64,000 nucleotides of DNA, taken from assembly GCA_015075375.1 (NCBI GenBank), contig JABTUM010000001.1, positions 305,201-369,200 on the forward strand. The letters run 5' to 3'. The position numbers and the translations under genes are program-made. Position 1 is the stretch's first letter, and the number at the start of each line of letters is the position of its first letter. Under the pieces are notes generated by a model. The model was given only the letters and a program-made list of their open reading frames with translations. It had not been told where the DNA came from and did no database searches. The stretch is from Planctomycetota bacterium (GTDB lineage: Bacteria; Planctomycetota; SZUA-567; H5-PLA8). This document shows, one piece after another, positions 17,094 through 25,582 of the stretch.

Positions 17094-19772
17094 TTAGCAC
17101 TGGCTGAAGCCGCAGCTCGGACACTTCACGCAGCCTTCCATGAAGGACAGCGTGCCGTTCCCGCACTCCGGACACTTCAGCTTGTAGTTCTCCAGCAGCT
17201 TGTCGGCCGCCGTCTTGATCGTCGCATCGATGCTCACCGTCGTCGACGTAGGCGCCAAAAGCGTGGCCGCCGTCACCGCCGCCGCCTGAGCCGAAGCGTT
17301 CGCGTGCCCGTTGCCGTTCCCGTTGGCGACGCCGTCGAAATCCACCTCGCCCAGCAGGATGGCCTTGAGTCCGAACTCCTTCTTCGACATCCAGTACTTC
17401 CGGATCGTCTTGCCCAGCGCATCGCCCAGCGACATCACCCGCCCGTCCCGCGTCGGGATCGAGAGGTGGCTGCCGATGCCTTCGAGCTGGTCCATCACCT
17501 GCTCGATCGAACCGCCCGCGCGCAAGAACAGGCTCACCATGCGGCAGATCGCTTCCAGGTCCGACATCGCCACGTCGCCGGCTTTGCCGAGTTGCGCGAA
17601 GACTTCCAGTTCCCGCCCGCTCTTCGGATCCACCGTGATCGTCACGTGCATGTGTCCGAACGGCGTGTTCTGCCGGATGCGCACGCCCGAGAGGATCGCC
17701 GGCGTCTTCATCGGACGCATCGGCGAAGGCGCCAGCGCTGCCGGAGCCGCCACGACGGCCGCCGCCGGAGCTTCTTCCTTCTTCTTACCGCTGTTCTTCA
17801 GCGCCATCGGCTGGTTCTTGCGGCAGCCGTCGCGGTACACCGTGACGCCCTTGCAGCCCAAGTCGAAGGCCAGATCGTAGATCGTGCGAACTTCGTCCTC
17901 CGTCGCGCTCTCGGGGAAGTTCGTCGTCTTGCTGATCGAGCTGTCGCAGTGCTTCTGGAACGCCGCCTGCATCCGCACGTGCCATTCCGGCGTGATGTCG
18001 TGCGCGCAGACGAACGTATGCTTCACGTCTTCCGGCACGCCGTCGATGTGGTGCAGCGTCCCCACCGTCGCCAGCTTGTCCATCAGCTCGTCGCTGTAGA
18101 ACCCGCGCGCCTTCGCGGCTTCCTGGAAGATCGGATTCGCTTCCACCAGCCGCTGCCCGTTCAGCACGTTGCGGAAGAACGCCAGGCTGAACAGCGGCTC
18201 CACGCCGCCCGAACAGTTGGCGATGATGCTGATCGTCCCCGTCGGCGCCACCGTCGTCGTGCACGCGTTGCGCATCTTGCGGTTATGAATCGTCTCCCAC
18301 GTGCTGCCCTTCCAGTTCGGGAAGCAGCCGCGTTCTTCGGCCAGCTCCTCGCTCATCTGGTGCGATTCGTCGTTGATGAACTTCATGAAGCGCTCGCCCC
18401 ACGCCACGCCCTCTTCGCTGTTGTATGCGACGCCCAGCTTGTACAGCGCGTCGGCGAAGCCCATGATGCCCAGGCCGATCTTGCGGTTGGCCTTGCACAT
18501 ATGCGTGATTTCGGGAAGCGGATAGTTGTTCGCGTCGATGATGTTGTCCAGGAAGCGCGTCGACATCCGGATGCTCGTGCGCAGCGCGTCCCAGTCCAGC
18601 GCCGGCTTGCCGTCCGAACCCGCGTGCACGAACAGCCCCAGATTGATCGAGCCCAGGTTGCACGCCTCGTAGGGCAGCAGCGGCTGCTCGCCGCAAGGGT
18701 TCGTCGCTTCGATCGGCCCCACGTGCGGCGTCGGATTGGCTTGGTTAATCCGGTCGATGAACACCACACCCGGTTCGCCCGTCTGCCACGCGTGATGCAC
18801 GATCGTGTCGTAGATCTCGCCCATCGCCCACACTTCCGGCCGCGCTTCGGGCGCCTGAGCTTCGTACTCGTCCAGACGAACCAGATCCGCGACCTGGTAC
18901 GCCATCGTCTCCACATCCTTCGGCACCACGAACTTCAACCCCGTGCGAGGATTGATCACCACATGCGGCTTCGTCCGGTCCTTGCGGTACGCCGCCATCC
19001 ACGCGTCCGTCACCTTCACCGAGATGTTGTAGTTGGTGAACTGCGTGAGGTCCTGCTTCGCGTTGATGAACTTAAGGATGTCCGGATGCGTGATATTCAT
19101 CATGCCCATGTTCGCGCCGCGCCGGAACGCACCCTGCTGGATCGCGTTCGTCGCTTCGCTGAGCACCTTCCAGAAACTGATCGGACCGCTCGTCGTCCCG
19201 CCGCTGCTCTTGATCCAGTCGCCCGTCGGGCGCAGGCGGTCGAAAGCGAACCCGGTGCCGCCGCCGGCTTTCTGAATCAGCGCCGTGGCCTTCACCGTGT
19301 CGAAAATCTCGTCGATGCTGTCGCCGACGGGGAGCACGAAACACGCGCTCAACATGCCCATCTCGCGGCCGGCGTTCATCAGCGTCGGGCTGTTGGGCAT
19401 GAATTCGCCCGTCACCATCAGCTTGAAGAACGTATCCTCATAATGCTTGGCCAGCTCCGGCGAGCCGCCGTAATCCTTCTCGATATCCGCCACCACCCGG
19501 GCGACCCGGCGGAACAACTGCTCCGGCGTCTCCGTCGCCTGCCCGTCCTGGTCCTTCTTCAGGTACCGCGCCTTCAGCACCCGGATGCAGTTCTCCGACA
19601 GACCCAACGCCTTGCCGTTCGCCGTAATCGGGTCGTCGCCGCCCGCCGTCTTGGCGGACTTGGCCGCGGAGGCCTTCTGCAACGCCTCCTGGAGCTTCCC
19701 GGCGCGATCCTTCACATCGCTATCTTGAGCCGAAGCGTCCTTCTTCTCTACCGAATTCGCCTGACTGATCAT
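17094..19772 (-). CDS. nrdJ: Adenosylcobalamin-dependent (class II) ribonucleotide reductase
   Basis: 892 aa, full length. After a Ser/Ala-rich N-terminus comes the ten-stranded catalytic barrel with ATNPCGEQPLLPYEACNLGSINLG (the active-site NxCxE block), GGTGFAFDRLRP, the SPTLMNAG loop, and ACTTTVAPTGTISIIANCSGGVEP. A TSCPD domain follows at about residues 690-800 (TPFGHMHVTITVDPKSGRELEVFAQLGKAG). The tail is a four-Cys zinc-like finger (CPECGNGTLSFMEGCVKCPSCG) ending FSQC; terminal Cys residues of this kind shuttle reducing equivalents. It makes dNTPs independently of oxygen using B12. AGGAGG precedes the ATG at 19772. The 390-bp upstream region holds two DnaA boxes and two palindromes (see separate entries). 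Confidence 0.96.
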   Translation of the reverse strand: MISQANSVEKKDASAQDSDVKDRAGKLQEALQKASAAKSAKTAGGDDPITANGKALGLSENCIRVLKARYLKKDQDGQATETPEQLFRRVARVVADIEKDYGGSPELAKHYEDTFFKLMVTGEFMPNSPTLMNAGREMGMLSACFVLPVGDSIDEIFDTVKATALIQKAGGGTGFAFDRLRPTGDWIKSSGGTTSGPISFWKVLSEATNAIQQGAFRRGANMGMMNITHPDILKFINAKQDLTQFTNYNISVKVTDAWMAAYRKDRTKPHVVINPRTGLKFVVPKDVETMAYQVADLVRLDEYEAQAPEARPEVWAMGEIYDTIVHHAWQTGEPGVVFIDRINQANPTPHVGPIEATNPCGEQPLLPYEACNLGSINLGLFVHAGSDGKPALDWDALRTSIRMSTRFLDNIIDANNYPLPEITHMCKANRKIGLGIMGFADALYKLGVAYNSEEGVAWGERFMKFINDESHQMSEELAEERGCFPNWKGSTWETIHNRKMRNACTTTVAPTGTISIIANCSGGVEPLFSLAFFRNVLNGQRLVEANPIFQEAAKARGFYSDELMDKLATVGTLHHIDGVPEDVKHTFVCAHDITPEWHVRMQAAFQKHCDSSISKTTNFPESATEDEVRTIYDLAFDLGCKGVTVYRDGCRKNQPMALKNSGKKKEEAPAAAVVAAPAALAPSPMRPMKTPAILSGVRIRQNTPFGHMHVTITVDPKSGRELEVFAQLGKAGDVAMSDLEAICRMVSLFLRAGGSIEQVMDQLEGIGSHLSIPTRDGRVMSLGDALGKTIRKYWMSKKEFGLKAILLGEVDFDGVANGNGNGHANASAQAAAVTAATLLAPTSTTVSIDATIKTAADKLLENYKLKCPECGNGTLSFMEGCVKCPSCGFSQC

Positions 19773-19815
19773 CCTATCCTCCTGCCCCCAAAAATTTCCC
19801 CAAAATGACCGCCAT

Positions 19816-19832
19816 CCCTAATTATATTAGGG
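19816..19832. promoter_or_regulatory. Palindrome 1 upstream of nrdJ (possible NrdR-type operator)
   Basis: CCCTAATTATATTAGGG is a perfect 7-bp inverted repeat around a 3-bp centre, 44 bp before the nrdJ start. A near copy lies 180 bp further upstream. The A/T-rich core with C/G-rich ends resembles NrdR boxes in style, but the 17-bp odd-centred form differs from the usual 16-bp consensus. The regulator identity is therefore open. Confidence 0.5.
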
Positions 19833-19978
19833 TGCAACTCTCACCACTCCCAGCCCTTGGATTCGTCCGAAGCGCTAGTACACCTTTAACCGATTACCTA
19901 CTATTTGTCCGGTGAGGTAGCGTTCTACACCACGATATAGGGGCATGGGAAGCATGAAAAAATCTTAATCTCACTTCC

Positions 19979-19987
19979 TTATCCACA
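19979..19987 (+). promoter_or_regulatory. Perfect DnaA box 1
   Basis: TTATCCACA, the consensus DnaA box, in the AT-rich region upstream of nrdJ, next to palindrome 2. A second perfect box in the opposite orientation lies 59 bp away. Confidence 0.7.
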
Positions 19988-19995
19988 CCCCAACT

Positions 19996-20012
19996 CCATA
20001 ATTATATTAGGG
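19996..20012. promoter_or_regulatory. Palindrome 2 upstream of nrdJ
   Basis: CCATAATTATATTAGGG differs from palindrome 1 by one base (A for C at position 3) and is offset from it by exactly 180 bp. It sits between the two DnaA boxes. Confidence 0.5.
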
Positions 20013-20045
20013 TTAAACGAACCGCGTACTCACCTTGTGAATTGA

Positions 20046-20054
20046 TGTGGATAA
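20046..20054 (-). promoter_or_regulatory. Perfect DnaA box 2
   Basis: TGTGGATAA on the plus strand, i.e. TTATCCACA on the minus strand. It is directly followed by the A/T-rich ATATTT. Together with box 1 it brackets palindrome 2. The whole 19773-20165 gap contains no open reading frame worth calling and no B12-box motif was found in it. Confidence 0.7.
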
Positions 20055-20165
20055 ATATTTACTTCCTGGTGCGCCGTAGGAGCAGCACAGGTAGTTGAGT
20101 CAAGCATTAGGGGAAAAAGCCCGATACCCGGAACCCTCATCAGGTCTTTCCGCCTTCTTCAAGCT

Positions 20166-21377
20166 TTAGTGAGCCGGACTCGCCAGCGCAACCGCTACCA
20201 GCAACGCCATCAGATTGTTGACAAAGTGGAGCCACATGGATGCCCACAGCCGGCCGGTCCGCTCGTACAGCCACGTCAACACCAGGGAGAGCACGAACAA
20301 CGACAAGAGGTTCGACCAGACGAAATGAATCAGCGCGAAGATCGCAGCGACCACCATCGCCGCGCCCCACACGCCCAGATACCGGCGCAGCGCGTGATAA
20401 AACAGGCCGCGGAAAATCAGTTCTTCGAAAAATGCCGCACCCGCCGAGGCCGCGACGACCAACAGCGCCACCAGCCCCCACGAAAACGCGCCGCTCAGTT
20501 CGTGCTGCAATAAATCCAGCACCGGGTTGGTGTCGGTCGGCCGCCCCAGCGCCTTCAGGACCACGCCGCTAAACAGATTGAGCGCGATTAGCAACCAACT
20601 CACCAGCAGATACCCCGCCACGCCACGCAGCGCGTCGCCGGGCAAGTCGCTCTCCGCGCCGTTGCGCCACGGCGGCCAGATCCCCGCCAGTGCTTCGTCC
20701 GCCGCCGCGCGCGCGCGCGCGGCCCACGCCACGCCGGCCAGCCCCGCCGTGTACGCCGCGAACTGCGCCCCCAGGCTCACCAGCAATCCCGCCAGCCCGG
20801 CCGGCATCACTCCGCCTTGCGTCGCCACCCACCAGCCGCTGGGCGTATGCTTGATCGCGTCTTGCTGAAAGAGAATGCGCAGTACGAAAGCGAGCGCGAT
20901 GAACGCGAAGACGTCGATCAGATATACGTGCGCCGGCGTTCTCGGCGTCCCCAGCTTCAAGCACTCGCGAATCGACTCGTCCTTCGTCAAGCGCAGGGCG
21001 TAGTACGCGCAGAAGAGCCCCCCGCCGGCGTTCAGGGCCAAGAACGTGAAGACCACCACGGTCGCCGGCCACGGCGCGTGCTCCGCATCGAAGACGGCCG
21101 CCAGATCCAGCTCGGGTGGCGGATCGGCTGGCGCCTGCCGCGTCGCTCCGGTCAGACCTGGGGCCGTGAATAGGGCGAGCTGCAAGAAGAGCACCGCCGC
21201 AAAGAGCAGCGCGGCGGCGCGCAGATGGCCCTGGCGCAACCGAAACGCGTCGCCCGGCGGTTCGGCGGGACGGCTCGGCGGCTCGATCGATTCCGGTGCG
21301 TCCACGCAGGCCTCCACGAAGCGCCCGTCAGTATAGAGCAACACCCCAAGCGCGAACGGGCGGAAAGCGCCGCCCAT
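20166..21377 (-). CDS. CPBP-family intramembrane metalloprotease (CAAX-type)
   Basis: 403 aa with about eight hydrophobic segments. The CPBP/Abi active-site motifs are complete in the C-terminal half: F-F-E318-E319-LIFRGLF, then ALIHFVWSN, then WLHFVNNL, giving the Glu-Glu and two His of the glutamic intramembrane protease. An N-terminal stretch of about 60 residues with a Pro-rich part precedes the first membrane helix at about 55-75. Bacterial members act in bacteriocin self-immunity, membrane-protein processing or unknown roles; here no bacteriocin gene is nearby. It is divergent from the hydrolase gene at 21425 with only 47 bp between starts, so promoters overlap. The start is the first ATG but could be later. 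Confidence 0.9.
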   Translation of the reverse strand: MGGAFRPFALGVLLYTDGRFVEACVDAPESIEPPSRPAEPPGDAFRLRQGHLRAAALLFAAVLFLQLALFTAPGLTGATRQAPADPPPELDLAAVFDAEHAPWPATVVVFTFLALNAGGGLFCAYYALRLTKDESIRECLKLGTPRTPAHVYLIDVFAFIALAFVLRILFQQDAIKHTPSGWWVATQGGVMPAGLAGLLVSLGAQFAAYTAGLAGVAWAARARAAADEALAGIWPPWRNGAESDLPGDALRGVAGYLLVSWLLIALNLFSGVVLKALGRPTDTNPVLDLLQHELSGAFSWGLVALLVVAASAGAAFFEELIFRGLFYHALRRYLGVWGAAMVVAAIFALIHFVWSNLLSLFVLSLVLTWLYERTGRLWASMWLHFVNNLMALLVAVALASPAH

Positions 21378-21424
21378 CCAGCCGACCTATGGTAAAATTC
21401 CGCCATCCATATAGGGGTTCACGA

Positions 21425-23590
21425 ATGTCCGAATCGCTCCTCCGCCGCCAGGCGTACCTCGAACTTTTGAAGCGCGTGCTCCCGCCGCTCCCCAGTTGGG
21501 ACGAATGGCAAGCGCGCGGCGCCGAACTCCCTCCCGACTTCGCCGCCCAGACACCGCTCAACAACCTGTGGAATCCGCTCGAACCGCCCGTCACCGCCGG
21601 TCCCAGCCGAATCGAGACCGCCACGGCGTGGCGCGAACGCCGGAGCGAGATCCAAACCACCTTGCAGCAGTGGATGCTCGGCGCGTTCCCGCCTGCGCCG
21701 CCCGCGGTGCGCGCCGAAAACATCGTCGAATCCGTCCACGAAGGCGTCCGCCACCGCACGCTGACGCTCCGCTTCGGTCCGCACGAAAAAGCGCGCCTGC
21801 GCGTCGAACTCTGGCTTCCTCCGGGGCGCGGACCGTTTCCGGTTTTTATGACCCAGTTCACGCACCGGCGCTGGACGACCGTGGCCGTCCGACGCGGCTA
21901 CATCGGCTGCGCGTATGCCGCCAGCGACGGCGACGACGACACCGACAGCTACCTGGACGCCTACCCGCAGCACGATTTCACGCGCATCCCGCGCCGCGCC
22001 TGGAGCGCCTCGCGCGCGATCGACTACTTGAGCCTGGTTCCCGAAGCCGATCTCGGCAAAATCGCGCTCACCGGCCACTCGCGCAACGGAAAGCAGTCGC
22101 TCATCGCTGCGGCCTTCGACGAACGCATCGCCTGCGTCATCCCCAGCAGCCCCGGCGCCGGAGGCACCTGCGCTTTCCGGCTCTGCTCCGAACTGCACGG
22201 CGGCGAGAGCGTCGAGTACCTCACACGCCAGTTCCCCGAATGGTTTCATCGGCGCCTGCGCTTCTTCACCGGCCGCGAGGATCTGCTCCCATTCGACCTC
22301 CACGAACTCGTGGCGCTCGTCGCGCCCCGCGCCTGCCTGATCGCTTCCTCGTACAACGATCCCTTCGAGAGCGTCTACGCGCTGCAGCGAACGGTGCTGG
22401 AAGCCGCGCGCGTTTACCGACTCCTTGAGGCGCCGGAGAAGCTGCGCATTCACTGGCGCTGGGGCGGGCACGAAACCTCGGCCCTCCTTATCGAACGCTA
22501 CGTCGATTGGTGCGATACGCAGTTCGGACGAGGGGCGTATTCGTTTCCGGAGCGCGCGCTGCATCCGCTCCTCGAGGCCGGCCTGGCGCAACGCGCCAAG
22601 CCCCTTGCTCCCTCGGTTTCACCTAAGGACCTGCCGGCGCGTCAGGCCCGGACGCGCAAGCGCATCCTCGAACTCTGCGGCGATGCCCCGCCGCACGCCC
22701 ACGCCGGTTCGACCGTAGGCCGCGACGAACGCGAACACTTAACCGCGCTCCTGATGCGCCAGGAGGCCGGCGCGAAAATCGAAAAGCGCCACCTTGTTTG
22801 GGGCGAAGCCCTCCACGCCGACCTCTGGCTCCAGGAAGGCGCCGCCGAGGGCGGACGCTTACCCGCGGTGCTCTGGCTCCATTCGTACGTCTTTCACGTC
22901 GGCTATACGGCGACCTACAAGCGCGGTCCGTACGTCCACCAAGCGCTCGCCCAAGCCGGCGTAGCCGCCTGTGGGCACGACATGATCGGCTTCGGCGGGC
23001 GCGTTCTCGAAGCCGAAGCGTTCTACACGCGCTTCCCGAACTGGTCGCTGCTGGGCAAGATGCTCCGCGACGCGCAGGATCTGCTCGGGGCGCTGGCGCA
23101 GCTCGATTTCATCGATCCCACACGCATCTGGGCCGTCGGTTACGGCCTCGGCGCGTTCGTCGGCCTGCATCTGGCCGCGCTCGACGAACGTCTGGCCGGC
23201 CTTATCGCCGTCGCGCCGCCGCAGCCCTTCCGCCGCGATCCCGCCGCCGGCGGCTGCGGCGGACTCACACGGTGGTCGCGCGATCTTCCGCTCCTACCTA
23301 ACCTCGGCGCCTATATCGGGCAGGAAGAAAACGTGCCCTACGATCTGCCCGAATTGCTCGAAGCCATCGCGCCGCGCCCGGTGGAACTGATCGTCCCGCG
23401 CATCGAACGCGAGGCGCGCGAAGCCGATATCCGCGCAGCCGCCGAGGCCGCGCGATCGGCCTTCGAATCCACCGGCCAAGCCCAGAACCTCGTCCTCACC
23501 ATGCCTGAGACCTACAGCCACGTGGGCCCCGAAATGCAGGCGGTTTTGCTGGATCGCTTAAAGGAGCGGCTGGCCGAGTCGAACCCTTAA
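21425..23590 (+). CDS. Tandem alpha/beta hydrolase (CE15-like domain plus degenerate second domain)
   Basis: 721 aa, cytoplasmic by appearance (no signal peptide). It contains two alpha/beta-hydrolase domains. The first (about residues 60-395) has the nucleophile elbow TGHS219RNGKQSL, like the GxSRxG motif of glucuronoyl esterases (CE15), and a likely His in WRWGGHETSALL. The second (about 430-720) has the same overall order, but the elbow reads GYG574LGA: the Ser is replaced by Gly, so this domain should be inactive as a Ser hydrolase. The closest relative in the window is the 701-aa protein at 44536-46641, which shares the two-domain plan. The ATG at 21425 has AGGGG about 7 bp upstream. The activity of domain 1 on glucuronoyl or acetyl esters is inferred. 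Confidence 0.8.
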   Translation: MSESLLRRQAYLELLKRVLPPLPSWDEWQARGAELPPDFAAQTPLNNLWNPLEPPVTAGPSRIETATAWRERRSEIQTTLQQWMLGAFPPAPPAVRAENIVESVHEGVRHRTLTLRFGPHEKARLRVELWLPPGRGPFPVFMTQFTHRRWTTVAVRRGYIGCAYAASDGDDDTDSYLDAYPQHDFTRIPRRAWSASRAIDYLSLVPEADLGKIALTGHSRNGKQSLIAAAFDERIACVIPSSPGAGGTCAFRLCSELHGGESVEYLTRQFPEWFHRRLRFFTGREDLLPFDLHELVALVAPRACLIASSYNDPFESVYALQRTVLEAARVYRLLEAPEKLRIHWRWGGHETSALLIERYVDWCDTQFGRGAYSFPERALHPLLEAGLAQRAKPLAPSVSPKDLPARQARTRKRILELCGDAPPHAHAGSTVGRDEREHLTALLMRQEAGAKIEKRHLVWGEALHADLWLQEGAAEGGRLPAVLWLHSYVFHVGYTATYKRGPYVHQALAQAGVAACGHDMIGFGGRVLEAEAFYTRFPNWSLLGKMLRDAQDLLGALAQLDFIDPTRIWAVGYGLGAFVGLHLAALDERLAGLIAVAPPQPFRRDPAAGGCGGLTRWSRDLPLLPNLGAYIGQEENVPYDLPELLEAIAPRPVELIVPRIEREAREADIRAAAEAARSAFESTGQAQNLVLTMPETYSHVGPEMQAVLLDRLKERLAESNP

Positions 23591-23797
23591 TGTACATTCA
23601 GGCCGCAAGCGCTATCGCTAAAGTGTACAGACGTGCGCAAGCTTCCGAAGCAGCGCAGAGTCCGCTTCGCAAGATTTTGCTATAAAACAACTTACATCGA
23701 TTCGATCGGGGTCTTTTTGTGAACCTCACGGCCCCGCGTTTTCGTGTAGAAAAGCGTGTGCCGGTTAGTCGGAAGGTTCGTTCCAAAACTCAGGAGC

Positions 23798-25582
23798 ATG
23801 CGCGTGACACGCTACCCAGCCGGATTCTATATAAAGGTGGCCCTCGCCACGCTCGCGCTGCTGGCGATCCCTAACTCCTTCGCGCAGGATGCGCCGGCCG
23901 AACCTTATTGCCCCGTCGCGAAGCCCAATCCCATTCCGGACGGCTTGGGCCTGACCTTCAGCGCCGATGCGCAAATCACGCTCGAGCAGCGCCGCGAAGA
24001 ACTCAAGCAGGCCGCCCAGAAGCCCGTCGAAGAATTGCCCGCCCGCGCGCTGCGCTGGCTGATTCACCAAGTCGATAAGCCCTTCGAACTGCGCGACGCG
24101 GCGCTCGAAACGCTCTTTGCATGGGACGTTCCGTGGTTCGTCGACGACGTGACGGGGATGCTGGAAGATGCGCCCCAGCCGGAGAAGTGGCGCGCGCATA
24201 TGGCCCGCATCCTCGCGCTCTACCAAGGCCGCAACTTCGATAAGGAGTCTTACCAAGCGCTGGAGCAGGCCGCCGCCTCGAAGGATTCCGTGGTCCGCAA
24301 ATCCGCGTTGCTGGAACTGGCCGGGCTCTGCCGCGAGTACCGATACCCGCACACCAATCCGGAGCGCCACCGCAAACAGGTCGAATTGGTCGGCGCGGCG
24401 CTTCAGGATGCCGACGCAAGCGTCCAGGAAACCGCGATACGCGCGGCCGGCATCGCCGGCCTGAAAGAGCACGTCGGCCCGGTGGAGCAGGCCGCCGCCG
24501 ATGCCCAGCGCCCGCAAACCCAGCGCTTGGCCGCGTTGGAAGCCCTGAAGACGCTCGCGCGTCCCGGTTCGCTGGCCGCCGTCGACGCCTGCGTGGCGGT
24601 CCAAGAACTGAAAGCCGCCGCCGAAGCCGCGCGGCCGTACGTCCTCGTCGCGCGCCTCACCTCGGCCGATGCCGCCGAACGCGCCGGCGCCTACGCGGCG
24701 CTCGACGAACTCGGCGCCGCGGCCCGCGAAGCGCTCTGGACCGCCCTCCTCCAGCCCGAACAGCCGGCCCTCGTCCTCGTCAAAGCCCTCTTGGCTAAGA
24801 AAATGGCGCTCCAGTACGCGCTCCCGCCGCTCGACCACACCCTCGTCACCGGCATGGGCGGCGATCCGGCCAAGAACAAGCCCGGCCATCCCCACGTGCG
24901 GATCAACAAAGACCAGCGCATCATCGTCGTCGACGCCGAATTCTGCCTCGAATCCGGGCCGCTCGAATACCTCGTCGTCTGCAAGGGCGAGAACGCCAAG
25001 CTCCACGAAACCGCCCTCGCCCTCGACTGCCTCCCCATGGACCTCGTCTACGCGCTCTTCGCCGCCAAGTACACCTACGTCGGCGAACTCCGCGACGAAG
25101 GCAAAGTCAAACTGCCCAAAGGCGCCGGCGTGATGCTTTCCATCGAATTCGAATTCGTCGAACCGGCCCCGGCCGGCGAAGTCAAGAAGCGCATCCGCGT
25201 CCCCGCCGAAACGCTCGTCTGGAACAGCCGCACCGGCAAGCCCATGCGCCGCGCGCCCTGGGCCTTCACCGGTTCGCAGATGGTCAAAGATCCCAACACC
25301 GGCAAGGACGTCCTGATGGCGGTGATCGAAAAGTCCGTCGCCGCGATCATGGCCGACCCCAACGCGCTGCTCAATACGCCCCTCGACACCGCCGAAAAAG
25401 CAAACGTCGGGCAGGACCGCGAAGGCGCCTTCTACGAAGTCAACCGCGCCTTCATGCCCAAGAAGGGGACCAAATGCATGCTCATCCTGGAACCCTGGAC
25501 CGGCGACGAACTCACCTCCGCCGACGTCACCGATACGACTCAAGAGCCCAAGACCCTCGAGAAGGAAAAGCAGACGCCCTGA
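23798..25582 (+). CDS. Secreted HEAT-repeat protein with C-terminal YdjY domain
   Basis: 594 aa. The signal peptide (MRVTRYPAGFYIKVALATLALLAIPNSFAQ) begins at the ATG at 23798, preceded by AGGAG. Residues about 55-340 are HEAT-like helical pairs (RHRKQVELVGAALQDADASVQETAIRAAGIAG and similar). Residues about 370-575 match the YdjY domain found in planctomycete exported proteins: HVRINKDQRIIVVDAEFCLESGPLEYLVV, LALDCLPMDLVYALFAA, AETLVWNSRTGKPMRRAPWAFTGSQM, and the end block MADPNALLNTPLDT. Its role is unknown, probably protein or ligand binding outside the cytoplasm. The stop TGA abuts the GTG start of the membrane protein gene, so the two are translationally coupled. Confidence 0.82.
   Translation: MRVTRYPAGFYIKVALATLALLAIPNSFAQDAPAEPYCPVAKPNPIPDGLGLTFSADAQITLEQRREELKQAAQKPVEELPARALRWLIHQVDKPFELRDAALETLFAWDVPWFVDDVTGMLEDAPQPEKWRAHMARILALYQGRNFDKESYQALEQAAASKDSVVRKSALLELAGLCREYRYPHTNPERHRKQVELVGAALQDADASVQETAIRAAGIAGLKEHVGPVEQAAADAQRPQTQRLAALEALKTLARPGSLAAVDACVAVQELKAAAEAARPYVLVARLTSADAAERAGAYAALDELGAAAREALWTALLQPEQPALVLVKALLAKKMALQYALPPLDHTLVTGMGGDPAKNKPGHPHVRINKDQRIIVVDAEFCLESGPLEYLVVCKGENAKLHETALALDCLPMDLVYALFAAKYTYVGELRDEGKVKLPKGAGVMLSIEFEFVEPAPAGEVKKRIRVPAETLVWNSRTGKPMRRAPWAFTGSQMVKDPNTGKDVLMAVIEKSVAAIMADPNALLNTPLDTAEKANVGQDREGAFYEVNRAFMPKKGTKCMLILEPWTGDELTSADVTDTTQEPKTLEKEKQTP

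Noticed and set aside
17052..19808. A 918-codon plus-strand open frame opposite nrdJ
   Set aside because: It is the antisense shadow of a strongly conserved gene. Its product is Arg/His-rich with no domain, as expected from high-GC antisense frames. The same applies to 44593-46542, 9052-11307, 34009-36393, 37811-40198 and 41718-43496.
19773..20165. Cobalamin riboswitch upstream of the B12-dependent nrdJ
   Set aside because: No B12-box-like sequence was found on the minus strand; the gap instead holds DnaA boxes and palindromes. Cobalamin riboswitches normally repress B12-independent isozymes, so absence is not surprising.
23591..23797. Short minus-strand frame (62 codons) after the tandem hydrolase
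   Set aside because: It spans the promoter of the HEAT/YdjY gene, is Arg-rich and has no domain. The gap shows only a weak TGTAC inverted pair.
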